DNA of 64,000 nt from Prevotella sp. oral taxon 376 (lineage in GTDB: Bacteria > Bacteroidota > Bacteroidia > Bacteroidales > Bacteroidaceae), in contig NZ_PYXG01000001.1 in assembly GCF_003043945.1 (NCBI RefSeq), forward strand, positions 372,001 to 436,000, in the 5' to 3' direction. Below, in pieces: positions 1 to 6,586 of the stretch (positions within the stretch are counted from its first letter, which is position 1; each line of letters opens with the position of its first letter). The notes below the pieces were generated by a model that was not told the origin of the DNA, ran no database searches, and saw only the letters and a list, made by a program, of their open reading frames with translations. A program made the position numbers and the translations under genes.

Positions 1-61
1 TGTTGTCCTGTGTCTTCCCTGACACGAGGATTCTTTGTAGAATTTGGTAATACTTGTTCAT
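1..61 (-). CDS. Partial phage gene, N-terminus only (possibly thymidylate synthase-like)
   Basis: An ATG at 61 opens a leftward frame that stays open to the window edge, so only about 20 residues are visible, starting MNKYYQILQRIL and continuing with GKTQDN. The spacing of Tyr, the hydrophobic run and the Gly resembles the first residues of thymidylate synthases, but 20 residues are too few to decide. A TAnnTTTG promoter box (86-93, minus strand) lies 25 bp upstream, which supports a real start. Function is uncertain. Confidence 0.35.
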   Translation of the reverse strand, partial: MNKYYQILQRILVSGKTQDN

Positions 62-85
62 ATTTTGTCTTTTTGCTTGTCGCCA

Positions 86-93
86 CAAAGATA
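86..93 (-). promoter_or_regulatory. Bacteroidota -7 promoter box for the partial left-edge gene
   Basis: The minus strand reads TATCTTTG, matching the TAnnTTTG consensus. A TTTG lies upstream at 118-121, at a slightly long spacing of 24 bp. The start codon of the partial gene follows 25 bp downstream. Confidence 0.5.
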
Positions 94-130
94 CCCATGC
101 CGGCATAGACGAAAGAACAAAGCCGGCAAA

Positions 131-379
131 TCACACTGCAGAGGGAGTGCAGTCGGTTTGGAAATGCTTGATAAGTCCGTACACTTTCCGTTCGCTCACG
201 GAATACTTGTCAGAAAGCACAGCCACGATATAGGATACTTTTTCGCCTTGCTCAAGCAGTGTGGTATAATCGCCATACAAGTCCACAAACTCTTCATCTT
301 CCAAGCGTATCCCTGCCATTCTCAGCCTTTTTATCAGTTCCCTGTTAAATTTCAAGACCTCTATTATCTTCATCTTCAT
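131..379 (-). CDS. Mor/C-like phage transcription activator, short form
   Basis: This 82-residue protein ends in a helix-turn-helix-like stretch (about residues 50-74, with VLSDKYSVSERKVYGLIKHF). The pattern resembles the C-terminal DNA-binding part of the Mor family, which in phage Mu switches on middle and late genes by binding dyad-symmetric promoter sites. At 82 residues it is shorter than Mu Mor (about 129), so it may be a reduced relative. It lies downstream of the leftward late operon, separated from it by a terminator-like hairpin, and starts 10 bp from the opposite-strand promoter box of the candidate RNA at 401. A natural candidate target is the 52-bp dyad at 6478-6529, which is an inference. 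Confidence 0.5.
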   Translation of the reverse strand: MKMKIIEVLKFNRELIKRLRMAGIRLEDEEFVDLYGDYTTLLEQGEKVSYIVAVLSDKYSVSERKVYGLIKHFQTDCTPSAV

Positions 380-400
380 AAAATTTTGTATCTTTGCAAT

Positions 401-521
401 ATCTCACTTACATAAACTCAAAAAAGAAGTACCGCGGCAAGGGTCTTGGCCCCCGGTCGTGCGGTACTTCGTATTGCGTTAATATGTAGGTGAGATGACT
501 ATTAACAGGCCGGGGGCTTTT
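401..521 (+). ncRNA. Candidate structured phage RNA
   Basis: A TATCTTTG box at 389-396 (plus strand) predicts transcription starting near 401. From exactly there, 401-414 pairs with 483-496 over 14 bp including one U-G wobble. Inside lies a 10-bp perfect stem, GAAGTACCGC at 427-436 with its complement near 461-471. A C-rich segment in the apical loop is complementary to CCGGGGGC at about 510-517, which is followed by TTTT. The wobble pairs only in the plus-strand RNA (A-C on the other strand), which favours this strand. No TTTG -33 element is seen, and there is no coding potential. Confidence 0.45.
421..471 (-). terminator. Rho-independent terminator of the leftward late operon
   Basis: Read on the minus strand, a GC-rich 10-bp hairpin (arms near 461-471 and 427-436) is followed at once by six T (426-421). 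It lies downstream of the last leftward late gene, which ends at 566. The same hairpin is the inner stem of the candidate plus-strand RNA. Confidence 0.55.
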
Positions 522-565
522 CATATCCCTCCCCCGAAGGGCACATTAACAAATAGCATTCAGGT

Positions 566-793
566 TTAGGACCAGACAAGCATGGCGAGGATACCCCCGC
601 CTGCCATGAGCAGCCAGTCCGTCCAGTCATAGGCATTAGCGTACATCTTGTCCTTGGCTTCAAGACAGGTTGCGGCGATAATAGCCGAATAGAGTGCCGC
701 CCATGGCGAGCAGGCGAGCAATCCGACCCCAAAACCACCAATGAGATGCTTGTAGCGGTTTGATTTTTTGAGAAATTCGATAATTTTCTTCAT
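566..793 (-). CDS. Small phage membrane protein
   Basis: This 75-residue protein has a basic N-terminus (MKKIIEFLKKSNRYKH) and three hydrophobic stretches at about residues 17-28, 33-44 and 60-75, so it is probably inserted in the inner membrane. It is the last gene of the leftward late operon, about 95 bp beyond the MuF-like gene. Size and position would suit a holin or another lysis accessory, but no specific family is recognised. Short, Ala/Gly-rich membrane proteins like this occur in many Bacteroidota phages. Confidence 0.6.
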   Translation of the reverse strand: MKKIIEFLKKSNRYKHLIGGFGVGLLACSPWAALYSAIIAATCLEAKDKMYANAYDWTDWLLMAGGGILAMLVWS

Positions 794-798
794 AATTC

Positions 799-829
799 TT
801 TGGATTTTAAGAAATAATGTCTATATTTG
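799..829 (+). promoter_or_regulatory. Full-consensus promoter for the candidate sRNA at 833
   Basis: The plus strand has TTTG at 799-802 and TATATTTG at 822-829, separated by exactly 19 bp, a full match to the Bacteroidota consensus. It points rightward, against the surrounding leftward late genes. Confidence 0.65.
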
Positions 830-832
830 CAG

Positions 833-907
833 TGACGATTCCGTAGCTAATGACTACCGATTCGTCGCATACGGGCAGTAACTTTCAAGTTATTGCCTGT
901 CTTTTTT
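833..907 (+). ncRNA. Candidate small RNA antisense to the late operon
   Basis: A complete transcription unit of about 75 nt lies between two leftward genes. After the promoter at 799-829, a first hairpin pairs 832-838 with 862-868 and, after an internal loop, 843-846 with 854-857. A second hairpin pairs 874-884 with 887-897 (one G-U) and is followed by a T-rich tail ending TTTTTT at 902-907, typical of an intrinsic terminator. The 3' part is antisense to the last codons of the MuF-like gene. No start codon with a short closed frame is seen, so an RNA product is more likely than a peptide. Confidence 0.5.
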
Positions 908-2299
908 ATATAGCAGCCTCAGTTTTTCTCCTTCGGCAACCCATACTTCTTTTATATCCTTTCCTTGTCTGATATGCCCATAGATACTTCTTATCATATA
1001 ACCGTCAGTCAGGTCAGGACGGTCTATGATTATTCGGTTGGATTGCTTGAGACCGTGTGTTACCATATTCCTAAAAGCCCTCTTAGGATTATCCGTGGCG
1101 AAGCCTTCGTGCTCGTACCATTTGCCATCGATGAGCAGATCAGGGCACTTTCCCTCATACTTGGTTCCCATGAGCGAATGGTAGATATTCTGGTAGACGA
1201 ACTTCTGCGGTCGGGACATCCTGGGCGTAAGCCTTACTTGCTTGCCCTGCCTGGCAAAGAAATCTGCCACTTGCATCAGTTTCTCATAGTCGCTATCGGC
1301 AGGATTTACCAACTGATGTACCTGCACCTTGCCTTCGTTAGGATATTGCTTCTTGGTCTGGAACCTCTGGCTCTCGCACTTGCGGACGAGCTTGCATGCT
1401 GCGCACAGCTCATTCTCAGGAATGAAGGCGAGAACCTCACCCCGTCCCTCTCCCAAGGCGAGGGTGGATTTTCCCTTTGCCAAGTCGCAGTCGTTGCACC
1501 GGCGTATGGTATAGGGATTGTAGTCAGGTACGGTTTTCTGCTGCTTCCCGGCATTGAAGCGGAAGAGTCCCTTCGTGTCGCTCTGTAGGGCTTCCTCGCC
1601 ACGAGCCGTTGCCTCGTCCTGAGGCGTAACCGGATACTTGGACTTGCGTACCTGTACGACGGTGCATCGACAGCCCCATCCGTTTGGAGGATAGTAGGAC
1701 TCCCAGAACGGGTCGGACATAGGCAGGGTTACGCCATTGAGGGCGGCGTGTTCCGGACGTACCTTGTCGTCGCCCGCCGTACGGTATTGCAGGTTGTAGC
1801 GGTCGCCATCCTCTGCAAAGCCCTCCCATTTGGCAGCCATTTCTGCAGATGCCTGTACGAAGTTGTACTCCGCCCGGAGATAATTGATATTGTAGGTTTC
1901 ATCTATTTTCCGGACATCATTCAAAAAGCGTTCAAACGGCTTTCGATTACCGTTCTCATCGAGCAGCGAGGGGAACGCCTCGTTGAGTTCATGGAAAGTC
2001 TTGATGCCGGAGAATATGTAGTCGGACCTCTCCAGCCTACGGCGCATGCCCTCTGATATTTTTACCTGTCTGAAAGAAGTATCTAAAACGGAGGCATGTG
2101 TCTCGATGAAGTCCTGCGCCTCATCGGAGGCGAGGATATCGATATTGAGCGTGGCACCCTTCTGCCTGAAAAGGGCGGACATCATACCGTTAAAAGCCTT
2201 GGTCAGTTTGGCTTGGACCGCATCCTCGGTTCCCTTGTCAAGCGTCAGCGTGTGGTGGGCAGACTGGAGGATTTCCCCATACCGGCTGTGCAGCCCCAC
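890..2299 (-). CDS. MuF-like head morphogenesis protein with C-terminal CdiA-type nuclease-like domain
   Basis: The protein has 469 residues. The first 250 carry the phage Mu gpF-like minor head region, with RPEHAALNGV at 181-190 and NGWGCRC at 206-212. A cysteine-rich linker follows (C268, C271, C299, C302, C308) and could bind zinc. The last 130 residues (about 335-469) contain CPDLLIDGKWYEHE at 385-398, KQSNRIII and EVWVAEGEKLRLLYK, the layout of CdiA C-terminal tRNase and related phage-carried nuclease domains. MuF-toxin fusions are known; the effector may be injected with the DNA or act on competitors. A repeat-like palindrome is inserted in frame in the linker (about residues 275-290). 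The gene is 14 bp downstream of the portal gene. Confidence 0.75.
   Translation of the reverse strand: MGLHSRYGEILQSAHHTLTLDKGTEDAVQAKLTKAFNGMMSALFRQKGATLNIDILASDEAQDFIETHASVLDTSFRQVKISEGMRRRLERSDYIFSGIKTFHELNEAFPSLLDENGNRKPFERFLNDVRKIDETYNINYLRAEYNFVQASAEMAAKWEGFAEDGDRYNLQYRTAGDDKVRPEHAALNGVTLPMSDPFWESYYPPNGWGCRCTVVQVRKSKYPVTPQDEATARGEEALQSDTKGLFRFNAGKQQKTVPDYNPYTIRRCNDCDLAKGKSTLALGEGRGEVLAFIPENELCAACKLVRKCESQRFQTKKQYPNEGKVQVHQLVNPADSDYEKLMQVADFFARQGKQVRLTPRMSRPQKFVYQNIYHSLMGTKYEGKCPDLLIDGKWYEHEGFATDNPKRAFRNMVTHGLKQSNRIIIDRPDLTDGYMIRSIYGHIRQGKDIKEVWVAEGEKLRLLYKKDRQ
1431..1470. repeat. Palindromic CCTCACCCC/CCCTCTCCC element inside the MuF-like gene
   Basis: The plus strand reads CCTCACCCCGTCCCTCTCCC followed by AAGGCGAGGGTGG, an imperfect palindrome of the type dispersed in intergenic DNA of many bacteria. 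Here it lies within coding sequence without breaking the frame, between the two cysteine pairs of the linker. The protein carries the low-complexity LALGEGRGEVLAF at this point. Confidence 0.45.
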
Positions 2300-2313
2300 G
2301 TAGTCAGTGGGGC

Positions 2314-3660
2314 TCAGTCGAAAAAAGGGCGTACATTTTTTTGCTGCCTGCTTTTACCAGGGTCTTTGTTGCCCGGCTCAATGCCTTTCTTGTCGTCAGG
2401 GTTCCCTTGCGGTTCCATCATAGGCATGTTGTTTCGGCGTTCCCCCACAGGCATGGAGTACTTTTCCGCAAAATAAGCAGGGTCGACCTCGTAGCGGTCT
2501 GCGATCATGGTCTCGTAAGCCACCTGCTGCTCAGGCGTGTAGTCGACAGAATAGTCCCAGTCGAAACGCAGTCCGCCGAGCGGGAACCCGTGTGCCACCA
2601 TGCGGGGCAGCAGCTGATTGTTGACGGTGTCGCGGAGCATGTCGGCATCCTCCTCGACGAGATTCTGGAAGACCTTCAGGTGGGTCTGGCTCTGTGAGAG
2701 ACTGCTGCCGTCCTCAATGGTCATGGTCTGTCCGACGACAATCTTCGACAGTTCGGAGTTGGCCCGGTCTACGCGCTGGTCATAGACATTGTAAGCGTCG
2801 CCTCGCGTGGACTCGACAAACTCCAGTTCGGTGTCGAGCGGCATGACTGCCGTCTGCGAGGCCCCCGCCTCGACGAGCATACGGTTGAGCCGTTCTATCT
2901 CCCTGGTGTCGCGGGACGCCGTCTTGGCAATACGCATGGGCATGCCGAAAATCTCGCCGAAGGAGTCCCAGAAGGCAAGCATGTTCTTCTTGGGAATAGT
3001 ATGCGGCGCGGTCTTGAGGAAGAGTCCGAGGTCGTCGGGACGACCAGCCTCAATGAGCCAGTCAGAGAATGGCGGCTCATGGTAATCCACACCTGCCCTC
3101 CAGTCGTCTCCGAGCTGGACCACTACCCGCCCGAACTCCGGAATGACATGCTTTCTCGGAATAAGGCGCACGCCACTGTAGCAACGCCTTCCGTCTCCGT
3201 CCTGCACGATGTCGCCCAACTCTATGAGGGAATGTCCCCAATAGACCGAATCCAGCACGAGGCGACAGAGCTGCTTGAACCAAGCCTGGTCGAAAAAGCA
3301 CAGTGCCTCGTCGTCCTCTTTCCCCGCAGCGTCCACGAGCTTGAACGACTTGGCCATGACGAAACCCTCGCGCTGGCGGACGCATCCGGAGAGATGCCCG
3401 TCCGCTTCCGTATCACGGTAGATGTCGTAGAGTCGCTGCCGGTTCGGGTTCTCGACATTGATGGCCATTTGCCATGCCCCACGCCAATCTGCAATATCCT
3501 TGCGTGTAAGCGCGTCGGTTGTCTGCCGCAAAGCCATGACAACATGCCTCACGCGTTTTCTGTCATCCTCCTTTGCGAGATTGAAACTGCCATAGGGGGT
3601 GTGAAGTACATCCGTGTCTGAGCGTCCTGTCAGACCGCTGAAAAATCTCTTTATATCCAT
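2314..3660 (-). CDS. Phage portal protein (DUF935, Mu gp29-like)
   Basis: This 448-residue protein fits the DUF935 family, whose members form the dodecameric portal ring at the head vertex of Mu-like phages. Family-like features are the N-terminal region around residues 60-110 (DIYRDTEADGHLSGCVRQRE), a central PKKNMLAFWDSFGEIFGMP region and the SELSKIVVGQTMT region near 305. The end is polar and charged (GNKDPGKSRQQKN). It lies between the gp36-like gene (1-bp overlap) and the MuF-like gene, the usual portal-MuF order in Mu-like phages. Confidence 0.85.
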   Translation of the reverse strand: MDIKRFFSGLTGRSDTDVLHTPYGSFNLAKEDDRKRVRHVVMALRQTTDALTRKDIADWRGAWQMAINVENPNRQRLYDIYRDTEADGHLSGCVRQREGFVMAKSFKLVDAAGKEDDEALCFFDQAWFKQLCRLVLDSVYWGHSLIELGDIVQDGDGRRCYSGVRLIPRKHVIPEFGRVVVQLGDDWRAGVDYHEPPFSDWLIEAGRPDDLGLFLKTAPHTIPKKNMLAFWDSFGEIFGMPMRIAKTASRDTREIERLNRMLVEAGASQTAVMPLDTELEFVESTRGDAYNVYDQRVDRANSELSKIVVGQTMTIEDGSSLSQSQTHLKVFQNLVEEDADMLRDTVNNQLLPRMVAHGFPLGGLRFDWDYSVDYTPEQQVAYETMIADRYEVDPAYFAEKYSMPVGERRNNMPMMEPQGNPDDKKGIEPGNKDPGKSRQQKNVRPFFD

Positions 3661-4079
3661 TACCAGTTATGTCTTAAAGGTTTCTGTGAGTGAAAGACGA
3701 CCCCGATACCGGACGGCTCCCCTGCCGCATCAACAGCCACAGGCAGGTCCGGCACAATTTTCCCGGCCCGTACGCCTTCCAGCCATTTCACGGCACGCTC
3801 ATAGCGTTCCTTCCGTATCTCGCTGCCCATCTTCTGGGGCATGGCCGACACCATGTGATAGAGTGCTATGTCGCAGGTATACATGACGATGAGCTTGTTG
3901 CGCTCGTCTCCCTCGGCGGCGAATACAGCCTTACAGTCGTACACTGGTCGGAGATAGCTTGAGATTTCCTCCTGTGCCTCGCTCTCAGCATGGGCACGGT
4001 TCTCGGCAGAGGTCTGTGATACGGTCTTCAGGGCTGCCTCACCGATGACCACCCTGTAATCCTCGTCTGTAATGAACAT
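3660..4079 (-). CDS. Mu gp36-like head-tail protein (DUF1320)
   Basis: This 139-residue protein starts MFITDEDYRVVIGE and continues with a helix-rich stretch including EAQEEISSYLRPVYD, then NKLIVMYTCDIALYHM and KERYERAVKWLEGVRAGKI. That is the typical pattern of DUF1320 proteins, which resemble head-tail connectors. The stop codon overlaps the portal start by one base, so the two are translationally coupled. In Mu the homologue lies with the head genes, as here. Confidence 0.8.
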   Translation of the reverse strand: MFITDEDYRVVIGEAALKTVSQTSAENRAHAESEAQEEISSYLRPVYDCKAVFAAEGDERNKLIVMYTCDIALYHMVSAMPQKMGSEIRKERYERAVKWLEGVRAGKIVPDLPVAVDAAGEPSGIGVVFHSQKPLRHNW

Positions 4080-4092
4080 CTGGCACCTCCTT

Positions 4093-4323
4093 TTATACCG
4101 TTACATACAATGCGTGCTTCTCTATGTCCGATACCTTGACCCCCTTGCGAAAACGATGGGTGCGCACGAGGTGGCGAATATTCTGCTTGGGCACGATCTT
4201 GAGATTGCCTCCCATACTAAGCACATAATACTTCATTCCGAACAAGGCCGAGAGTTTTTTTGCCTTACGGACTGCACGCTTGTATTTCCAAGCGAAAATG
4301 ATGTCTTTTATCAGTTTTATCAT
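4093..4323 (-). CDS. Small phage protein of unknown function
   Basis: The likely start is the ATG at 4321-4323, one base after the terminase stop codon, giving a 76-residue product. A longer reading starting inside the terminase gene is less likely. The protein is basic, begins MIKLIKDIIFAWKYKRAVRKAKK, and holds a hydrophobic-basic helix and a VKVSDIEKHALYVTV end. It lies in the packaging operon between terminase and the gp36-like gene. No family is recognised. Confidence 0.6.
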   Translation of the reverse strand: MIKLIKDIIFAWKYKRAVRKAKKLSALFGMKYYVLSMGGNLKIVPKQNIRHLVRTHRFRKGVKVSDIEKHALYVTV

Positions 4324-4324
4324 A

Positions 4325-5884
4325 CTACCATGAATTTTTGGCGGTCGGTCTTTTTCCGAACACCGGTTGAAAACTTTCCTGTCTTGCATTGCGCTGCAGG
4401 ATCCATATTGCACCCTCGTCAGCGTCCGGTGCATCGTCATGCACACGGCTGCCACGCTCGAGTGCCAGTGTCTGCTCTATTCCCACCTGCATGTCGGGCG
4501 AGTCCTTGAGCTTCTCGTTGTAGTAAACGTAGCCACGTTCCCACAGTGGACTGACAGCTTCTATACGCTGTATTTTCTCAGGCTTCTTGCGTTTGTCGGG
4601 CATAATGGGTAACTGGTATCCGCGCAGGTTACCCTCCACGGCGAACTCGTCCAGAATGACGTCCTGCATGAAGTTCGCCTCCATAAAGAAGAGTATGGCC
4701 ACTTTGTCCCTCGTCCGTTCGTAGAGGTCATAGAGCCATCGTACCATACCTCCGACCGTGTCCTGCCGTACATAGCAGTCAATGAGATGAAGTTCATTGC
4801 CAATCTTGCCCCACAGCCGGGAAGCCTTGTAGTCGTTGGACGTGGTAGATTTGAAAGAAGGGTCTGTATAACACACGAGCATATCATACTTTCTGAGCGA
4901 CGGCATAGGCTTGTACCTTATCCAATCAGCACGGAAGATGGTACCATCCACAATAGGGTTGTGCATCATCTCTTTTTCCCATGCGCGATAACCCACGAAT
5001 TCCCTATATTCCTGCGCATCTTCTTTTGTCCATTTTTCCTTCCATACCGGCTCACCGTTCTTGTCTATAGCCTGAACCTTTGAGACAAACACGCCACGCG
5101 TGGCTGCGATATTGGCCAGTACGGAGGTCTTTGATATGAGGTTGCCCACCATAAGGAAACGTCCTCGTCCCACGTCGAGCGCACCGAATAGTGCCTCTTT
5201 CACCCAGTCGGTGAGGTCGTGTACACGCTTCTCGTTACGGCAGAGCTCGTCATCGTCAAGGTCATCGATGACGATGTAGTCGGGACGAGCCTCGCGCTCA
5301 CGCAGTCCACGCGGCGACTGGCCACGGCCCACGGCGAGGAACTTCACGCCGGAGGCTGTCTTGAACTCACCTGCCGTCCACAGTCCGAGGTTCTTTTGCA
5401 GTCCGAAGTCAGCGATGATGCGCTGATTATATTCCAGTTCTGCCTGAATATCTCCGAGCAACCGGTTTGCGCTGTCCTGCGACTTGCCTACCACAACCAT
5501 GAAATTGATGAGCCGTTTGGGGTGCAGCATCAACCAGAGCGGCATAAAGATGTCGAAGTGCGTGGACTTGGCATGACCGCGCGGCCACATGAAGACCGCT
5601 TTCAGGTTCGACGTTTCCATGACCTTGCGTGCAGCCTGATTGTGGAACGGAGCGTTGTGTACCGTTCGGATAACTTCACCTGTTGTCTTGTCGCGCAGGG
5701 TAAGGAAATGCGGGAAGTAATATTCGCAAAAGGCGGCATAGTTGGATAGCAGCCTTTCCTTACGCCTGTCCTTCTGTTCAGGCGTTTCGTTGGCAAGTGC
5801 CGTGGTGTCCGTGATGGACTGGATGCGCTTGCAATGCTCCTTCCACTGTTCGAATGCCAGTTTCTTTTCTGCTGCCGTTGCCAT
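4325..5884 (-). CDS. Terminase large subunit (Mu gp28-like)
   Basis: The DNA-packaging motor has 519 residues. The ATPase part shows a Walker A variant PRGHAKST (101-108) and Walker B YIVIDDLD (203-210) followed by acidic residues. The nuclease part is RNase H-like, with D341 in YTDPSF, E402 in FMEANFMQD and an acidic cluster HDDAPDADE (482-490). The length is normal for the family. It binds the procapsid portal and cuts and pumps DNA; in Mu-like phages this includes host flanking DNA. The small subunit lies 7 bp upstream. Confidence 0.9.
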   Translation of the reverse strand: MATAAEKKLAFEQWKEHCKRIQSITDTTALANETPEQKDRRKERLLSNYAAFCEYYFPHFLTLRDKTTGEVIRTVHNAPFHNQAARKVMETSNLKAVFMWPRGHAKSTHFDIFMPLWLMLHPKRLINFMVVVGKSQDSANRLLGDIQAELEYNQRIIADFGLQKNLGLWTAGEFKTASGVKFLAVGRGQSPRGLREREARPDYIVIDDLDDDELCRNEKRVHDLTDWVKEALFGALDVGRGRFLMVGNLISKTSVLANIAATRGVFVSKVQAIDKNGEPVWKEKWTKEDAQEYREFVGYRAWEKEMMHNPIVDGTIFRADWIRYKPMPSLRKYDMLVCYTDPSFKSTTSNDYKASRLWGKIGNELHLIDCYVRQDTVGGMVRWLYDLYERTRDKVAILFFMEANFMQDVILDEFAVEGNLRGYQLPIMPDKRKKPEKIQRIEAVSPLWERGYVYYNEKLKDSPDMQVGIEQTLALERGSRVHDDAPDADEGAIWILQRNARQESFQPVFGKRPTAKNSW

Positions 5885-5891
5885 ACGCTTT

Positions 5892-6428
5892 CTACTTTAT
5901 CCCCATCTGCTCGGTGAGGTACATGTCCTGAAACTTGTTGATGGTCTTGATGAGCTCCGGCGTTACGGTCGGGTCGATGGTGGCACGGTATTCCAGCCAT
6001 TTGGAGAATGCCATGAAGACCTCTATAGCATCCACGACATTTGCCTTTTTGTCGAGCTTCTCGATAACGGAGGACAGTTTGGCGAGCTTGTCGCCCAGCC
6101 CTGCTATGAGTGAGGGATCTTCCGATTCGTTCACCTCGGTAATGAGCTTGTCGATGGTGAGCAACAGTTTGTTGACCAGTTCGGGCCGTGTCACATTCTT
6201 TGCCGCCCTCGCCTCTTTCCACCCTTCCGCATTGCACCACTTGGATATGGTAACCCTTGACACATCCACTTTCTCTGCTATCTCGTTCTGCTCCATTCCT
6301 GCAAGGTAGAGAGAGCGTGCCAGTGATTTTTTCTTTTCCGTTTGCTGTCGCGAACAACTTCTGCGCTCGGAAGATCCGGAACTCGTTCCTCCCTTCTCTC
6401 GCTTATCCGTACTTTCTGCTTTGACCAT
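5892..6428 (-). CDS. Terminase small subunit-like DNA-binding protein (Mu gp27/DUF1804-like)
   Basis: The first gene of the leftward late operon has 178 residues. A basic N-terminus precedes a helix-turn-helix at about residues 40-72 (LYLAGMEQNEIAEKVDVSRV and TISKWCNAEGW), then a helical, probably oligomerising region. This is the organisation of small terminase subunits, which recognise packaging DNA and load the large subunit. It starts about 75 bp from the centre of the late-control dyad. Confidence 0.75.
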   Translation of the reverse strand: MVKAESTDKREKGGTSSGSSERRSCSRQQTEKKKSLARSLYLAGMEQNEIAEKVDVSRVTISKWCNAEGWKEARAAKNVTRPELVNKLLLTIDKLITEVNESEDPSLIAGLGDKLAKLSSVIEKLDKKANVVDAIEVFMAFSKWLEYRATIDPTVTPELIKTINKFQDMYLTEQMGIK

Positions 6429-6445
6429 TTTTCTATAGTTTGATA

Positions 6446-6561
6446 CTGCAAAATTGGGTTATTTCCATGAAAGAAAAAAATAACCACGAAAGCGGTTCGG
6501 TATATACCGAAAGTGTTTCGCTGTTATTTGGAAATCATGGATTTATGGCGTAATATTGCAG
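6446..6561. promoter_or_regulatory. Symmetric divergent late-control region with 52-bp dyad
   Basis: The core TTCGGTATATACCGAA (6496-6511) is a perfect 16-bp palindrome. On both sides at equal distance lie CGAAA (6487-6491) / TTTCG (6516-6520) and AAATAAC (6478-6484) / GTTATTT (6523-6529), all centred on 6503.5. The promoter-like TTGCAG elements, minus strand at 6446-6451 and plus strand at 6556-6561, are also at exactly equal distance from the same centre. The region separates the terminase operon from the protease-tail operon and probably binds a dimeric activator that fires both. Confidence 0.65.
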
Positions 6562-6586
6562 TCGAAAAAGTAAATGCAACACGAAA

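Noticed and set aside
401..521. Retron msr-msd reading of the structured RNA with complementary ends
   Set aside because: The 14-bp complementary ends recall retron a1/a2, but no reverse transcriptase follows on the plus strand; the next genes run the other way and are phage structural genes.
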